Shown here one piece after another: positions 18,444-27,733 of a stretch of DNA of 64,000 bases; within the stretch, counting starts at the first letter, position 1, and each line of letters begins with the position of its first letter. The notes below the pieces were generated by a model. The model was not told where the DNA came from. It worked only from the letters and a program-made list of their open reading frames with translations, and made no database searches. Source of the stretch: Caldifarciminota bacterium (GTDB lineage: Bacteria; Hydrothermota; Tepidihabitantia; Tepidihabitantales; Tepidihabitantaceae); NCBI GenBank assembly GCA_026418295.1, contig JAOABP010000001.1, positions 62,001 to 126,000 of the forward strand, given 5' to 3'. The position numbers were made by a program, and so were the translations under genes.

Positions 18444-19962
18444 AAAAAGTTTCTATACCCCCTCCCAGCTCCAGGCTCTTGAATCCTTCCGTACCGCTTT
18501 AATCAATCGTGGGGAATACCGTCAGCGCTTTGTCTCCCGTCCCCTTGCCCTGTTTGAACAGTTTGGCCATAAATTCCCCCCCAAAATCAAAAACATCTTT
18601 CAATCCGCCTACAACTGCAAATATAAAACCATTGTGGTTGTTGCCCCTCGTGGTGGGGGCAAAACCTTTATTGCCGCCGACATTGCCTTTGCGGTATTCT
18701 ATCTCAAAGACTGGAATGTTTTAATTATTGGTGGCTCAAAAGAACAGTCCGAACTGGTCACCGCCTATATCGGTGAATTCCTTGAAAACCCTGACATCTC
18801 CCAGTTTGCCGAAGATGAAAACCGGCTCCTTATTTCCGGCGCATCCGGCAACTGGATTCGTGCCTGTGCCGCCTCCCGCCGGGCAATCCGGGGCAAACAC
18901 TCTCAGGGCAGACCCATCCTGCTCATAATGGACGAAATGGGGGAGATGTCAGACGACATTATTCGCTCTGCGCTTGGCACAATTACCGATGCACCGCAAT
19001 CGCTCATCCTCTGCCTTTCCACCTATCATCAGGTTCAGGGCAGATTTGCCGAAATGGTAGATGAGCCTGACCGGTTTGGTGCCCATCTCATTCAATACGA
19101 TTCCTTTGATGTGATTGCCCGCTGTTCAACCCCCTGTTCAAAATGTTTTTCCCACTGGACCACACTTCGCCCTGAACTCCGGGACCGCTACACCCGGGAA
19201 TTCAAAGACATCTATTGCCGGGGCAGGGCACACAAAGGTACTGGCTGGATTCAGCCCGATGAAATTCGCGCCGCCCGGGTCAGCAATTTTATTAAAGAAT
19301 GGTTTGAAGTTGAAAATATGGGTGCCCGTCCTGCGGGTGAAGGTTCGGTCATTCCCCCGGACCGGATTCGCTCGGCCTACTCTTATGATGACCTTCCCTA
19401 CAACCCCAATGCCGACCACTTTATCTGCATCGACTGGGGGATGGGTATGACCGCGGTCAACCTCCTTCAGTTTGATGGCGAATATATTGACCACCTGGTC
19501 AGTATGGAATTTTCCGGCATCACCCTCCGCCTGATTGAGGAACATCTTGAGCGTCTCGCCGCAGAATACTCCACCCGTCTCATCTATGCTGACTCCTCTC
19601 ATGCCTTTGAAAACCAGCAACTTGCTGAAGATGGTTTTACCGTCTTTCCCGTTCCATTCGCCCAGTTCAAAGAAACCGGTGCCGGTTGGCTCAAATATCT
19701 ATTTGAAGAAGGCAAATGGCGTGGCTTGAAAAAATTTGAACTGTGTATTTCCCAGCTTCTTAAATGGCGCCGTGATGCATCCGGCAAAATTATCAAAAAA
19801 GACGACCACCATCCCGACTCCCTCCTTGCCGGCACCGCTCACTTCAACCGTCCGGCTGGTGGCATTGCCAGTCTCGGTGCGATTACCTTCCCGGATGAAA
19901 CACCGGTTGATATCTTCCTGACCGATTCCGAAAAGTATTTAACCCCGATTGAGGAACTATAA
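18436..19962 (+). CDS. Terminase large subunit
   Basis: ATPase VVVAPRGGGKTFIAADIAF, LLIMDEMGEMSDD, nuclease FICIDWGMGMTAVNLLQF / LIYADSSHAFE. Confidence 0.93.
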   Translation: MLKKSFYTPSQLQALESFRTALINRGEYRQRFVSRPLALFEQFGHKFPPKIKNIFQSAYNCKYKTIVVVAPRGGGKTFIAADIAFAVFYLKDWNVLIIGGSKEQSELVTAYIGEFLENPDISQFAEDENRLLISGASGNWIRACAASRRAIRGKHSQGRPILLIMDEMGEMSDDIIRSALGTITDAPQSLILCLSTYHQVQGRFAEMVDEPDRFGAHLIQYDSFDVIARCSTPCSKCFSHWTTLRPELRDRYTREFKDIYCRGRAHKGTGWIQPDEIRAARVSNFIKEWFEVENMGARPAGEGSVIPPDRIRSAYSYDDLPYNPNADHFICIDWGMGMTAVNLLQFDGEYIDHLVSMEFSGITLRLIEEHLERLAAEYSTRLIYADSSHAFENQQLAEDGFTVFPVPFAQFKETGAGWLKYLFEEGKWRGLKKFELCISQLLKWRRDASGKIIKKDDHHPDSLLAGTAHFNRPAGGIASLGAITFPDETPVDIFLTDSEKYLTPIEEL

Positions 19963-21269
19963 TGGCAGATAACATTTTCCTTCGCACCCTGCGCCGCATC
20001 GCCGGAATTTTTACCATTCCTGAAGGGGAAATCATTTCCTCTGAACGTCTTGACCCCACCCAACTCAAAAAGGCATATCGGGAACTTCCCTTTGTTGCGC
20101 CGGTAGTTGATGTCACCGCCTCATTTATCTTTGCCGGCTGGTTTGAGGTGGAAGCCGAAGATGAAGAAATCGCCAAAATCTGTAACTCATTCTACGAGCG
20201 CAACAAAGAGGTTATCCAGCAGGCAGCAATTGAATCCTGCCTCTTTGGTTACACCTGGCTCGTGCCCTATTGGGACCAAGGCAAATCCTATCTTCGCCTA
20301 TATTCCCCCAATGCCATCACCATTTTTACCGACCCGGAAAATCCTCAATTACTTACTAAGGCGCTTATCAAAACCCAGATTAACAATATTACCTATCAGC
20401 AAGAGATTACCCCGGAAACCTGGACCATTCGCATCAATCAAGAAGAGAAAAAGGGTAAAAACCCTTATGGCATAATCCCCATTGTCAGCGTTCATCTTAA
20501 CCGTTTTTCTGATGAAATGTTCGGATCCGGCGAAATATCAGATTGCCTCTACAACACCATGCGTGAATATGTCGCTCTTCGCACCAAAGCCTGCAAAATT
20601 GAAAAACGCCAATCCTCACTTTTAACCATCTCTGGCGTCCGCGGTTTTGAAACGCTCAAACCAAAACTGGAATCTGCCACCGATGAAAAAACAACCTTTT
20701 CGGGCACGGTCAGCGGCATCCCCGGCATATACCTCCCTGACCCCAAAGGTTCGGTCCAGTTTGTGGAATCAAGGCGTGGACCAGAAGGGATTATAGAACT
20801 CTTAAAAATGCTCTATCACCATATCATTGTTCAGAGTGGTATTCCTGAATATCTCTTTGGTGTTGGTATGCCTGCTGCTCAGGCATCAACCAAAGAACAG
20901 CGTGCTGCGATTGAACGCAAAACTTCCCGGCTCCGTTCATTCTGGACCACCCCGCTCCAGCAACTCAACTCCATTATCCTTCGGCTTCACGAAGTCCATG
21001 AATTCCGCTCCTTTCCCGACAAAGAAACCTCAATCTGGTGGGGTCCAATCTTTGAAAAGGACAAACAGGCAGAGGCAGAGACCATTGCTCGTCGGGTCAC
21101 CGCATTGGCAAGTTTATACAGTCTTGGATTAATTAGCCGGGAAACTATATATGAAGCCCTGCCTGAAATCACCGACCCGGGGAAAGAAATTGAGCGGGTA
21201 AAAAAGGAACTTCAGGAGCAGGAGCCCTATCCCAACCCGCCAATTCCTGAAACCCAACCGGAGGAATAA
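19962..21269 (+). CDS. Portal protein
   Basis: 435 aa immediately after TerL; IVQSGIPEYLFGVGMPAAQASTKEQRAAIERKTSRLRSFWTTPLQQLN. Confidence 0.85.
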   Translation: MADNIFLRTLRRIAGIFTIPEGEIISSERLDPTQLKKAYRELPFVAPVVDVTASFIFAGWFEVEAEDEEIAKICNSFYERNKEVIQQAAIESCLFGYTWLVPYWDQGKSYLRLYSPNAITIFTDPENPQLLTKALIKTQINNITYQQEITPETWTIRINQEEKKGKNPYGIIPIVSVHLNRFSDEMFGSGEISDCLYNTMREYVALRTKACKIEKRQSSLLTISGVRGFETLKPKLESATDEKTTFSGTVSGIPGIYLPDPKGSVQFVESRRGPEGIIELLKMLYHHIIVQSGIPEYLFGVGMPAAQASTKEQRAAIERKTSRLRSFWTTPLQQLNSIILRLHEVHEFRSFPDKETSIWWGPIFEKDKQAEAETIARRVTALASLYSLGLISRETIYEALPEITDPGKEIERVKKELQEQEPYPNPPIPETQPEE

Positions 21270-21270
21270 A

Positions 21271-22515
21271 ATGCCCTATCCTAATGAACATTCAGCCCGG
21301 ATTGCGGACCCGGACGATTTTGTTCGGATTGTCCAGCTCTGGGCAGCCGACGGCATCCGCTGTCTCGGCGGACCATTAAAATCCAACCCTGATGGCCCGG
21401 TCCAGCCCCAATCCTATCGGTTCGACCGTCATCAATTTACCCCTGCCCAGGCCCGGGAATGGCTCCGGCGTCACAACATTCACTATGTATCCTTTGAAGA
21501 GGCAACCGGCGAATCCCATTCTGCCCAACGCATTGATGCTCAACGACTCCCTGATGGTGGTGAAGCCGATGCCCTTTTCTCTGCTCAGGGCAGGGTTGCG
21601 GAAAAGCCCCCCATAGAAATCCCTATTCCCGCTGACATCCTTGCCCGCATTAAGCAGATTGACCCCGAGCCCTTCCTGGTCGCCGGTCTCATCTCCCGTG
21701 CCGATACTATTGTCAACGGTGTTCACTATACCAAAGAGTTCCTCAAAGAACTTCTTCCCCAGATTCCGGTTGTCCAGCACCCGGAACATCTTGACCGTGA
21801 GCGTGGCGCCTTTGCCCGGCGCCCTGCTGCCTCCTATATGCTTGCCGCTGCCCTGACTCCTGATGGCAACGAACTCTGGGGTGTTGCCTGGATTCCGCAA
21901 TCCAATCAGGAACTCCTCAATGAGGTTAAATCCGGTTTTGCCGTGGGTATCCCGCCTGCCTGGTCCACCGAATGTTTTTCTACTCTAATTCGCCAGGGAG
22001 ACCATTACGAGCCGAAACCAGGGACCGTTCGGCTCCTCTCAATTGACTGGGTTGAACCCAGCCGTCCCGGCGTTCCGGGCGCAGGTCCCAAAGTCTTAAT
22101 CTCTGCCCAAAACAAGGAGGAATCAATGCCCGACAATACAAGGTCTGATTTTCTTGCCGCTCTGACCCTGGAGGAACTGCGTGCCGCCCGGTCTGACCTG
22201 GTTGATGCGCTACTCTCCAGTCAGAAGGCAGAAATCCAGCACCTCCAGACCGAAAACGACAGCCTCAAAAAGAAGGTTGCCGAACTTGAGCAGCAACTAC
22301 TCTCTGCTCAACTACAGGAAAAGCGTCAGCAACTGCTTTCAGCGGTCAAAAATCCCGACATCCGCAAAATTGCCGACCGGCTTCTTTCCGGTCAGTCAGT
22401 CCAGGAACTGGAAGCCAACTGGCAAAAGGTCCGGGAAGAAATTGCGCCGTTAGAGCAGGCGATGCCGCTCATCCCATCTGGCTCCAAGCAGGCTGACAAA
22501 CCCTTCAATTATTAA
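21271..22515 (+). CDS. Prohead protease with C-terminal scaffold domain (Mu I-like)
   Basis: Protease-like PVVQHPEHLDRERGAFARRPAASYMLAAALTPDGNELWGVAWIP; coiled-coil C-terminus. Confidence 0.7.
   Translation: MPYPNEHSARIADPDDFVRIVQLWAADGIRCLGGPLKSNPDGPVQPQSYRFDRHQFTPAQAREWLRRHNIHYVSFEEATGESHSAQRIDAQRLPDGGEADALFSAQGRVAEKPPIEIPIPADILARIKQIDPEPFLVAGLISRADTIVNGVHYTKEFLKELLPQIPVVQHPEHLDRERGAFARRPAASYMLAAALTPDGNELWGVAWIPQSNQELLNEVKSGFAVGIPPAWSTECFSTLIRQGDHYEPKPGTVRLLSIDWVEPSRPGVPGAGPKVLISAQNKEESMPDNTRSDFLAALTLEELRAARSDLVDALLSSQKAEIQHLQTENDSLKKKVAELEQQLLSAQLQEKRQQLLSAVKNPDIRKIADRLLSGQSVQELEANWQKVREEIAPLEQAMPLIPSGSKQADKPFNY
22126..22515 (+). CDS. Nested in-frame scaffold protein (Mu Z / lambda Nu3-type)
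   Basis: AAGGAGG (22114-22120) and ATG 22126 inside and in frame with protease gene; product MPDNTRSDFLAALTLEELRAARSDLVDALL... Confidence 0.7.
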   Translation: MPDNTRSDFLAALTLEELRAARSDLVDALLSSQKAEIQHLQTENDSLKKKVAELEQQLLSAQLQEKRQQLLSAVKNPDIRKIADRLLSGQSVQELEANWQKVREEIAPLEQAMPLIPSGSKQADKPFNY

Positions 22516-22524
22516 GGAGGTCTG

Positions 22525-22881
22525 ATGAAAAACCCAGAAGTCTATCCCTTCCCGACTCAATATGTTCCCTTCACCGCTGATGCCGATTATTCTGCCGGCG
22601 ACCTGAAAAAAATTGGCAACTGGTATGGCAGGGTTGTTGACAATGTCAAATCCGGTGCACCCGGCATGTTAGCAATCCGTGGCATCTTTGAAATCCCCAA
22701 GGCAACCGCCTCTGATGCCTGGGCTGCTGGTGCGGTCCTTGAATATGTTGCCCCGGGCGAAGGGGAAACCGACTTCAAGGTGCAGGTCTACACTAGCGGT
22801 ACCAAAATTGGCAAGGCGTTTACTCCCACCACCAATGGTGAGACCACTGCGCATGTAATGCTCATGCCCGAACTATATTAA
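22525..22881 (+). CDS. Capsid decoration protein (DUF2190-like)
   Basis: 118 aa between scaffold and capsid; FTADADYSAGDLKKIGNWYGRVVDNVKSGAPGMLAIRGIFEIPKA. Confidence 0.65.
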   Translation: MKNPEVYPFPTQYVPFTADADYSAGDLKKIGNWYGRVVDNVKSGAPGMLAIRGIFEIPKATASDAWAAGAVLEYVAPGEGETDFKVQVYTSGTKIGKAFTPTTNGETTAHVMLMPELY

Positions 22882-22891
22882 GGAGGTCTGA

Positions 22892-23965
22892 ATGGTTTTC
22901 AAACTCGAAAAATTCCGTCAGCCCGGCTCACTCAAGGAATTTCTGTCCGACCCTAAAAATCGGGCAGAATCCCATCAGGCGCTTGCGCGCTTCCTCATTG
23001 CCGGCATCTACTCCTCCCAGAATGATACCCTGATTCCGATTCGCCCTCCGCTCTATAATGCGGCTCAGGGTTTTTACGGTCAGGGTGTCACATCCGGCTA
23101 TCTCTCCGCGGCGATTGCCCCGGGAGATGTTGGCGGTGTTGCCGGCGGTGGTGGCACCGGTGCGGGTGAGCCTACCGTCTATGTCCCGCCGATTCCGGGC
23201 GTGGACTTCCAGTGGATGAACATTTATACCCGTCGACCTTCCGACCGTGACGGTGAGACCTACGAAGGTGCATCTACTATCTTCACCTTTACCGAGATCC
23301 CGCTCGGCGCCCAGCCCAAACTGGCTGTCATCCAGGACACAGCCGGTTTCGTCTACAACAAGAAATATGGTGCTGCGGTCTCCATCTACCGCGTCTGGAT
23401 TGAAGACAACAAAGTCTGGACCATCAACCGCGTCCTTGAAGAAGGCAAAAAAGCCGCCTGGCGCAAACAGGCAGAACTTGCCTATACTGCGCTGGTCAAC
23501 GCCGGTTTTGACCTTATCAACACCGAAACCACCTGGGTCAAGGCATTAAACAAGGCGTTTGCTTACCTGGAGCGCAAGGGCACACTGGTCAAAGGCGGCA
23601 AGGTCTGTGTTGTCTGTCCGCCTGAACTTGCCAGCACATTCCTTGAAATCAAGAAAAACCAGGCATCGCCGGTTCTCTCTGACCGGGTCGTTACCTATCC
23701 TGACTTTGACATCATCTCCACCCCTCATCTTGCCGCCGGTGCCAATCCGATTGTCCTCGTTCCTGGTGAAGGACTTTTCTGGCAGGACCGTCAGCCCCTG
23801 CGTCAGGACCAGGACCGCGACATCTTCCTTGATGCCGACTCCACCACCCTTGATTTCCGTGGCAACTTCGTCATCCTTGCGACCAAAGGTCTTGACCCGA
23901 CAACCGGCAAGATAGAATCCACCGCCTCCTACAAGCAGGCAGTCCGGATTGCGCTCAAATCCTGA
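22892..23965 (+). CDS. Major capsid protein
   Basis: 357 aa, follows scaffold and decoration genes; strong SD AAGGAGG. Confidence 0.8.
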   Translation: MVFKLEKFRQPGSLKEFLSDPKNRAESHQALARFLIAGIYSSQNDTLIPIRPPLYNAAQGFYGQGVTSGYLSAAIAPGDVGGVAGGGGTGAGEPTVYVPPIPGVDFQWMNIYTRRPSDRDGETYEGASTIFTFTEIPLGAQPKLAVIQDTAGFVYNKKYGAAVSIYRVWIEDNKVWTINRVLEEGKKAAWRKQAELAYTALVNAGFDLINTETTWVKALNKAFAYLERKGTLVKGGKVCVVCPPELASTFLEIKKNQASPVLSDRVVTYPDFDIISTPHLAAGANPIVLVPGEGLFWQDRQPLRQDQDRDIFLDADSTTLDFRGNFVILATKGLDPTTGKIESTASYKQAVRIALKS

Positions 23966-23978
23966 TGAAGGAGAAGTC

Positions 23979-24440
23979 ATGAAAACCTCAACCCGACTGC
24001 TTCTCCTCCTTCTCTTTGCAACTATCCTCTTCGCTCAGGTCTTTTATCCCGGCACTCCGATTGTTGCCCCCAAAATCACCTCTGACACACTTGTCCTTCA
24101 CAAAAAATTCGTTCTCATCTCCGATTCCGAAACCCTTGCCTGCTGGACCTCTGATTCGGTGCTTTCGGCAGCGCTTATCGGCAACCTTTTAGGCACCTGG
24201 AAAGGCAAAGACACCTCCTATTTTGCCGCCTACACCCGTGCCCATACCTGGACCGGCAGGCAGACCTTTGCTGATTTAGTAACCGCTGACTCCTGCATTG
24301 CTGCCACCGGTGTTTTTTCCACCACACTTACCGTCGGTGCTGGCGCTCCCGTTAAAAAAATCGCCTACTCTACCGACAGCACAAAACTCTACTTCATAAT
24401 CGGCTCTGATACCTTTGTGGCGACCAAAAAGACCGAATAA
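23979..24440 (+). CDS. Signal-peptide-bearing protein in structural block, unknown function
   Basis: MKTSTRLLLLLLFATILFAQ signal peptide; SD AAGGAG; start 23979. Confidence 0.65.
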   Translation: MKTSTRLLLLLLFATILFAQVFYPGTPIVAPKITSDTLVLHKKFVLISDSETLACWTSDSVLSAALIGNLLGTWKGKDTSYFAAYTRAHTWTGRQTFADLVTADSCIAATGVFSTTLTVGAGAPVKKIAYSTDSTKLYFIIGSDTFVATKKTE

Positions 24441-24799
24441 TGGCTGACAATAGCTTGCTCCAGCGTCTTAAAGACCGTCTTGGTTCCAGTGCCGCATCCC
24501 GGCTGGGCGATGAGGCTTTAGGCTCCTTTCTCCTCATCGCCCAGCAGGATTATAACCTCACCGACCCTGCTGTCATTATTAACCTCGCCCTCTATTTTTG
24601 CTATCGCCGCCTTGCAGCCGAAACCGCCGCCCAGTTCAAATTCTCCCAGGGCTCTGAAAGCGTTGATAAAACCGAAGAAAGCAAAAACTGGCTTGCCCTT
24701 GCCGAATCGATCTGGCAGACCCTGCCCGAATCGATCCGTGTTCAGGGCGAACCCAGACCTGACACCTTTATTTATGCCCCCGACCCGGAGTCCGAATGA
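24440..24799 (+). CDS. Head-tail connector (DUF1320 / Mu gp36-like)
   Basis: SLLQRLKDRLGSSAASRLGDEALGSFLLIAQQDYNLTDPAVIINLALYFCYRRLA; position after capsid. Confidence 0.55.
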   Translation: MADNSLLQRLKDRLGSSAASRLGDEALGSFLLIAQQDYNLTDPAVIINLALYFCYRRLAAETAAQFKFSQGSESVDKTEESKNWLALAESIWQTLPESIRVQGEPRPDTFIYAPDPESE

Positions 24800-25398
24800 A
24801 GACCAAACTTATTTCCATACTTTCTCTCTGTTTTCTTCTGCTATTTTTATTCCTTTTCTTCTATGCCCGCACCTGTCATCAGCCCTCCTCATCCCCTCAT
24901 TCTCCGCTAATTAATCCTCCTGTTCAGCAATCCCGCCCGCTCATTGGCACTCGGGACCAACTTCTCATTACCGTTCCCCCTTCCCGCGAAACCACCAAAA
25001 TCGTGATTGATGACCGTCTCATCCCCTCTCTTCCTCAACCTCGCCCCACCCCTCAACCTTCAACCCCGGGTCTTTCCCCTCAATCTCAACCTATTTTCCT
25101 CCGCCGCACCCCATTAATCCGTTTTCATCCCACATTTCATTTTGTTGCCTTATCTACCTTCAACTCTGACGGCTTTTTCAACTCCTGTGCCTTCGGCATC
25201 AAACTCCGTCCCATTGAAATCCAAAAATTTGGTATTGCTGGCTATCTCACCCATAAAGGCCCTGGTCTGGGCATAGACTTTCGTCTCATCTCCAACCTCT
25301 CCTGTGATGCCGCCTGCATCTGGCGCATTGACTCTTGGCGTCCCTTACCCTCGCCATTGCGTAAAACGCTCTATATCGGGCTTTCTATCCGGCTGTAG
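24796..25398 (+). CDS. TM-anchored, Pro-rich linker protein of unknown function
   Basis: N-terminal TM, Pro/Ser/Gln-rich linker, beta-rich C-terminus ending in aromatic/hydrophobic strand. Confidence 0.55.
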   Translation: MKTKLISILSLCFLLLFLFLFFYARTCHQPSSSPHSPLINPPVQQSRPLIGTRDQLLITVPPSRETTKIVIDDRLIPSLPQPRPTPQPSTPGLSPQSQPIFLRRTPLIRFHPTFHFVALSTFNSDGFFNSCAFGIKLRPIEIQKFGIAGYLTHKGPGLGIDFRLISNLSCDAACIWRIDSWRPLPSPLRKTLYIGLSIRL

Positions 25399-25493
25399 TA
25401 TTTATATGGCTATCACGAAAAAGTTAAATCGAGTTAAACGCCTTATATTGCGTTTGATGGGGTTTATATTCCCCATCGCCACCCATTTTTAAC

Positions 25494-26075
25494 ATGCCTA
25501 CCCCGCAAGAACAGGCAGCAGCCCTAAAAGCCCAAATTGATGGTGCGATTCAACCAATCCATCATACAGCGGCAGAATGGGAAACGCTTAACCCGGTTCT
25601 CAAACTAAACGAAATCGGTATTGAAACCGACACCCGGAAAATAAAAATCGGCGATGGCAAAACCGCCTGGAATAACCTTACTTATTCTGGTGGTGTTGAT
25701 GCTCACGAGAGCAAGGATGTCTCTACATCCGTGCACCCGAACGCTTATTCTCATATCCTTATGGCTACTCCCCAAACTCTTGCCGATGGTGCGAACATTG
25801 ATTGGGATTTGGCGCTTGGTGGCTCGGCAAAGGTAACTCTCGGTGGCAACCGAACGCTGAACAACCCGACAAATGCTGTTAATGGCGCAAGGTATTATCT
25901 TATGGTTATTCAGGACGCAATTGGTGGGCGCACACTATCTTACGGCAGTGCCTATAAGTTTCCTGGCGGGATTGCACCCGTGCTGTCCGCTACTGCCAAT
26001 GCCAAGGACATTATGATGTTCGTAAGCGATGGTACGAACCTTTACCTCACGGGGTTCGTTGCCGATGTGAAGTAA
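25494..26075 (+). CDS. Tail-fibre/receptor-binding-like protein
   Basis: HHTAAEWETLNPVLKLNEIGIETDTRKIKIGDGKTAWNNLTY is the N-terminal motif of many phage fibre/tropism proteins. Confidence 0.75.
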   Translation: MPTPQEQAAALKAQIDGAIQPIHHTAAEWETLNPVLKLNEIGIETDTRKIKIGDGKTAWNNLTYSGGVDAHESKDVSTSVHPNAYSHILMATPQTLADGANIDWDLALGGSAKVTLGGNRTLNNPTNAVNGARYYLMVIQDAIGGRTLSYGSAYKFPGGIAPVLSATANAKDIMMFVSDGTNLYLTGFVADVK

Positions 26076-26102
26076 AATGCTTTACTTTCGTGGACTTATT
26101 TG

Positions 26103-26663
26103 ATGCTCAATGACTATATTCTCCTTCTTCAGAATATCTTTAAAAAACTCGGAATTGAAATTCCATCTATGAACATTCGCGACTGGCTCAATACCTTAAA
26201 AGAAGTTCTGGAAAAACTTGGCATCATCATGCCTCCGGTTGAGGCACCAACCCCGCCCGAATCCGGTCCTGGCATAGAGGTTGACATCAATGCCATTCGT
26301 GACGCATCCACCCAGATTATCTTTGCCACCGGTCAACTCCTCACCCGCAAACGCCTGAAAACCCCTGCCCCCCCTTCATTTGACCAGGATTATGGCGAGG
26401 TTCTCAATCGCTCTGAAGAAGATTTTGATTCCATTATTTTGGTCGGGAAAGTATTCTTCAACCCCGAAGAAAGACTTTTATTCTCTGAATTTGGCGGGCT
26501 GATTGAAGCCGCCGCCGTTGTCCACTTCCCCTGGAATGCCGATGTCAAAATTGGTGATTTTCTCATCATTGACTCCAACTGGTTTATCATCCGGCAATTT
26601 TCCACTGCCTCCCTGCGCGGCTATCTCTCCTGTGCCATCGATCGTATTTTCCCTCATATATGA
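26103..26663 (+). CDS. Hypothetical phage structural protein
   Basis: 187-aa ORF between connector and gpG-like genes. Confidence 0.55.
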   Translation: MLNDYILLLQNIFKKLGIEIPSMNIRDWLNTLKEVLEKLGIIMPPVEAPTPPESGPGIEVDINAIRDASTQIIFATGQLLTRKRLKTPAPPSFDQDYGEVLNRSEEDFDSIILVGKVFFNPEERLLFSEFGGLIEAAAVVHFPWNADVKIGDFLIIDSNWFIIRQFSTASLRGYLSCAIDRIFPHI

Positions 26664-27112
26664 GCGATTTAACCTTTGGTTTTGAGCAGGCGCTTACTGC
26701 GCTCCGGTCCTATCCTGACCGGTTGCGCCGGGCAATGGATGAGGGCTTAAAAGACGCCTCCTCAATCATTATCGCTGCGGCAAAACAGAACATTCAACTG
26801 GGCAGACCTGAATGGCTGCCAATTAAATTTCCCTCCCGCCGTGTCGCCCGTATCTCCCGCACCCAGCCCACCCCGCTCTTTGACACCGGCACAATGATGC
26901 GCTCAATCCATGCCGAATACGAACCTCACATCGCCTATATCGGCTGGGGTGTTCGTTATGGTGCGGTCCATGAGTTTGGCACCACCCGTGCTGGCAGAAC
27001 CCGTTCCATCGCCATTCCTGCCCGTCCTCATCTTTATCCCGCCTGGACCGAAAACAAAGATCGGTGCGTCGACGCCTTCCGTAAACGCATCATCAGCACC
27101 GCAATGTTATGA
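26660..27112 (+). CDS. Virion morphogenesis protein (Mu gpG / HK97 gp10-like)
   Basis: LFDTGTMMRSIHAEYEPHIAYIGWGVRYGAVHEFGTTRAG. Confidence 0.75.
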   Translation: MSDLTFGFEQALTALRSYPDRLRRAMDEGLKDASSIIIAAAKQNIQLGRPEWLPIKFPSRRVARISRTQPTPLFDTGTMMRSIHAEYEPHIAYIGWGVRYGAVHEFGTTRAGRTRSIAIPARPHLYPAWTENKDRCVDAFRKRIISTAML

Positions 27113-27134
27113 ACTCCAAACTATACCATTTCTT

Positions 27135-27644
27135 ATGCTGACCGCGGAAAAATTCTTCTGTCAGGAACTGCGTCTCCTCTGGCCCTCAGGAGTTACCTGC
27201 ACAGTCGCCTATCCCGATGAACTCTGGGTCCGGGACACCAACCCTGATGCCGTCTGTGTTTACACCGATGAAATTACCGTTATCTCCGGCGCCTCTGACC
27301 GCCTTCCTGTTCCCACCGGCAAAGGTGAGCAGGGGCAAACAACAATCAAACGCCTTATTGGTGAATGCCATTTTATATTGATAATTACCATCCGCACCCA
27401 ACTTGAATCCCGGCTCAATGACCTTTCTGCCCAGTTCCTCAACAAATTTCGCACCGGTTTTATATTTGGCGACCAGAAACAATTTCAGATTTCAGGACAG
27501 ATTATCGGCAACCGTGTTCCGCCCCGCCTGAATATGGCTCAGCGGCTCTGCGAGCGGGTCTTTCGGGTCCCGGTTACGGGGCCATTTGAAGAAACCGGCG
27601 AAGCCTGGCCAGTTGAGGAGGTTAAGGTTAATGTCAATCTTTAA
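27135..27644 (+). CDS. Tail completion protein (Mu gp37-like)
   Basis: 169 aa directly upstream of sheath; in-frame ATG at 27135. Confidence 0.55.
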   Translation: MLTAEKFFCQELRLLWPSGVTCTVAYPDELWVRDTNPDAVCVYTDEITVISGASDRLPVPTGKGEQGQTTIKRLIGECHFILIITIRTQLESRLNDLSAQFLNKFRTGFIFGDQKQFQISGQIIGNRVPPRLNMAQRLCERVFRVPVTGPFEETGEAWPVEEVKVNVNL

Positions 27645-27645
27645 T

Positions 27646-27733
27646 AATCCCTCGATTCAGGGCAGGCTTTATCGAGAACCCCTCTTTTCCTTGGGGGGCT
27701 TTATTAACTTTAACTCAATAAGGAGGTCTTATG
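27646..27733 (+). repeat. Leader/terminator-like element, copy 1 (upstream of sheath)
   Basis: AATCCCTCGATTCAGGGCAGGCTTTATCGAGAACCCCTCTTTTCCTTGGGGGGCTTTATTAACTTTAACTCAATAAGGAGGTCTTATG; near-identical to 36907-36994. Confidence 0.85.

Noticed and set aside
10574-23980. Numerous minus-strand ORFs within the phage (e.g. 10574-11092, 19138-19620, 21376-21900, 23546-23980)
   Set aside because: All opposite confidently assigned phage genes; expected from the C-rich sense strand.
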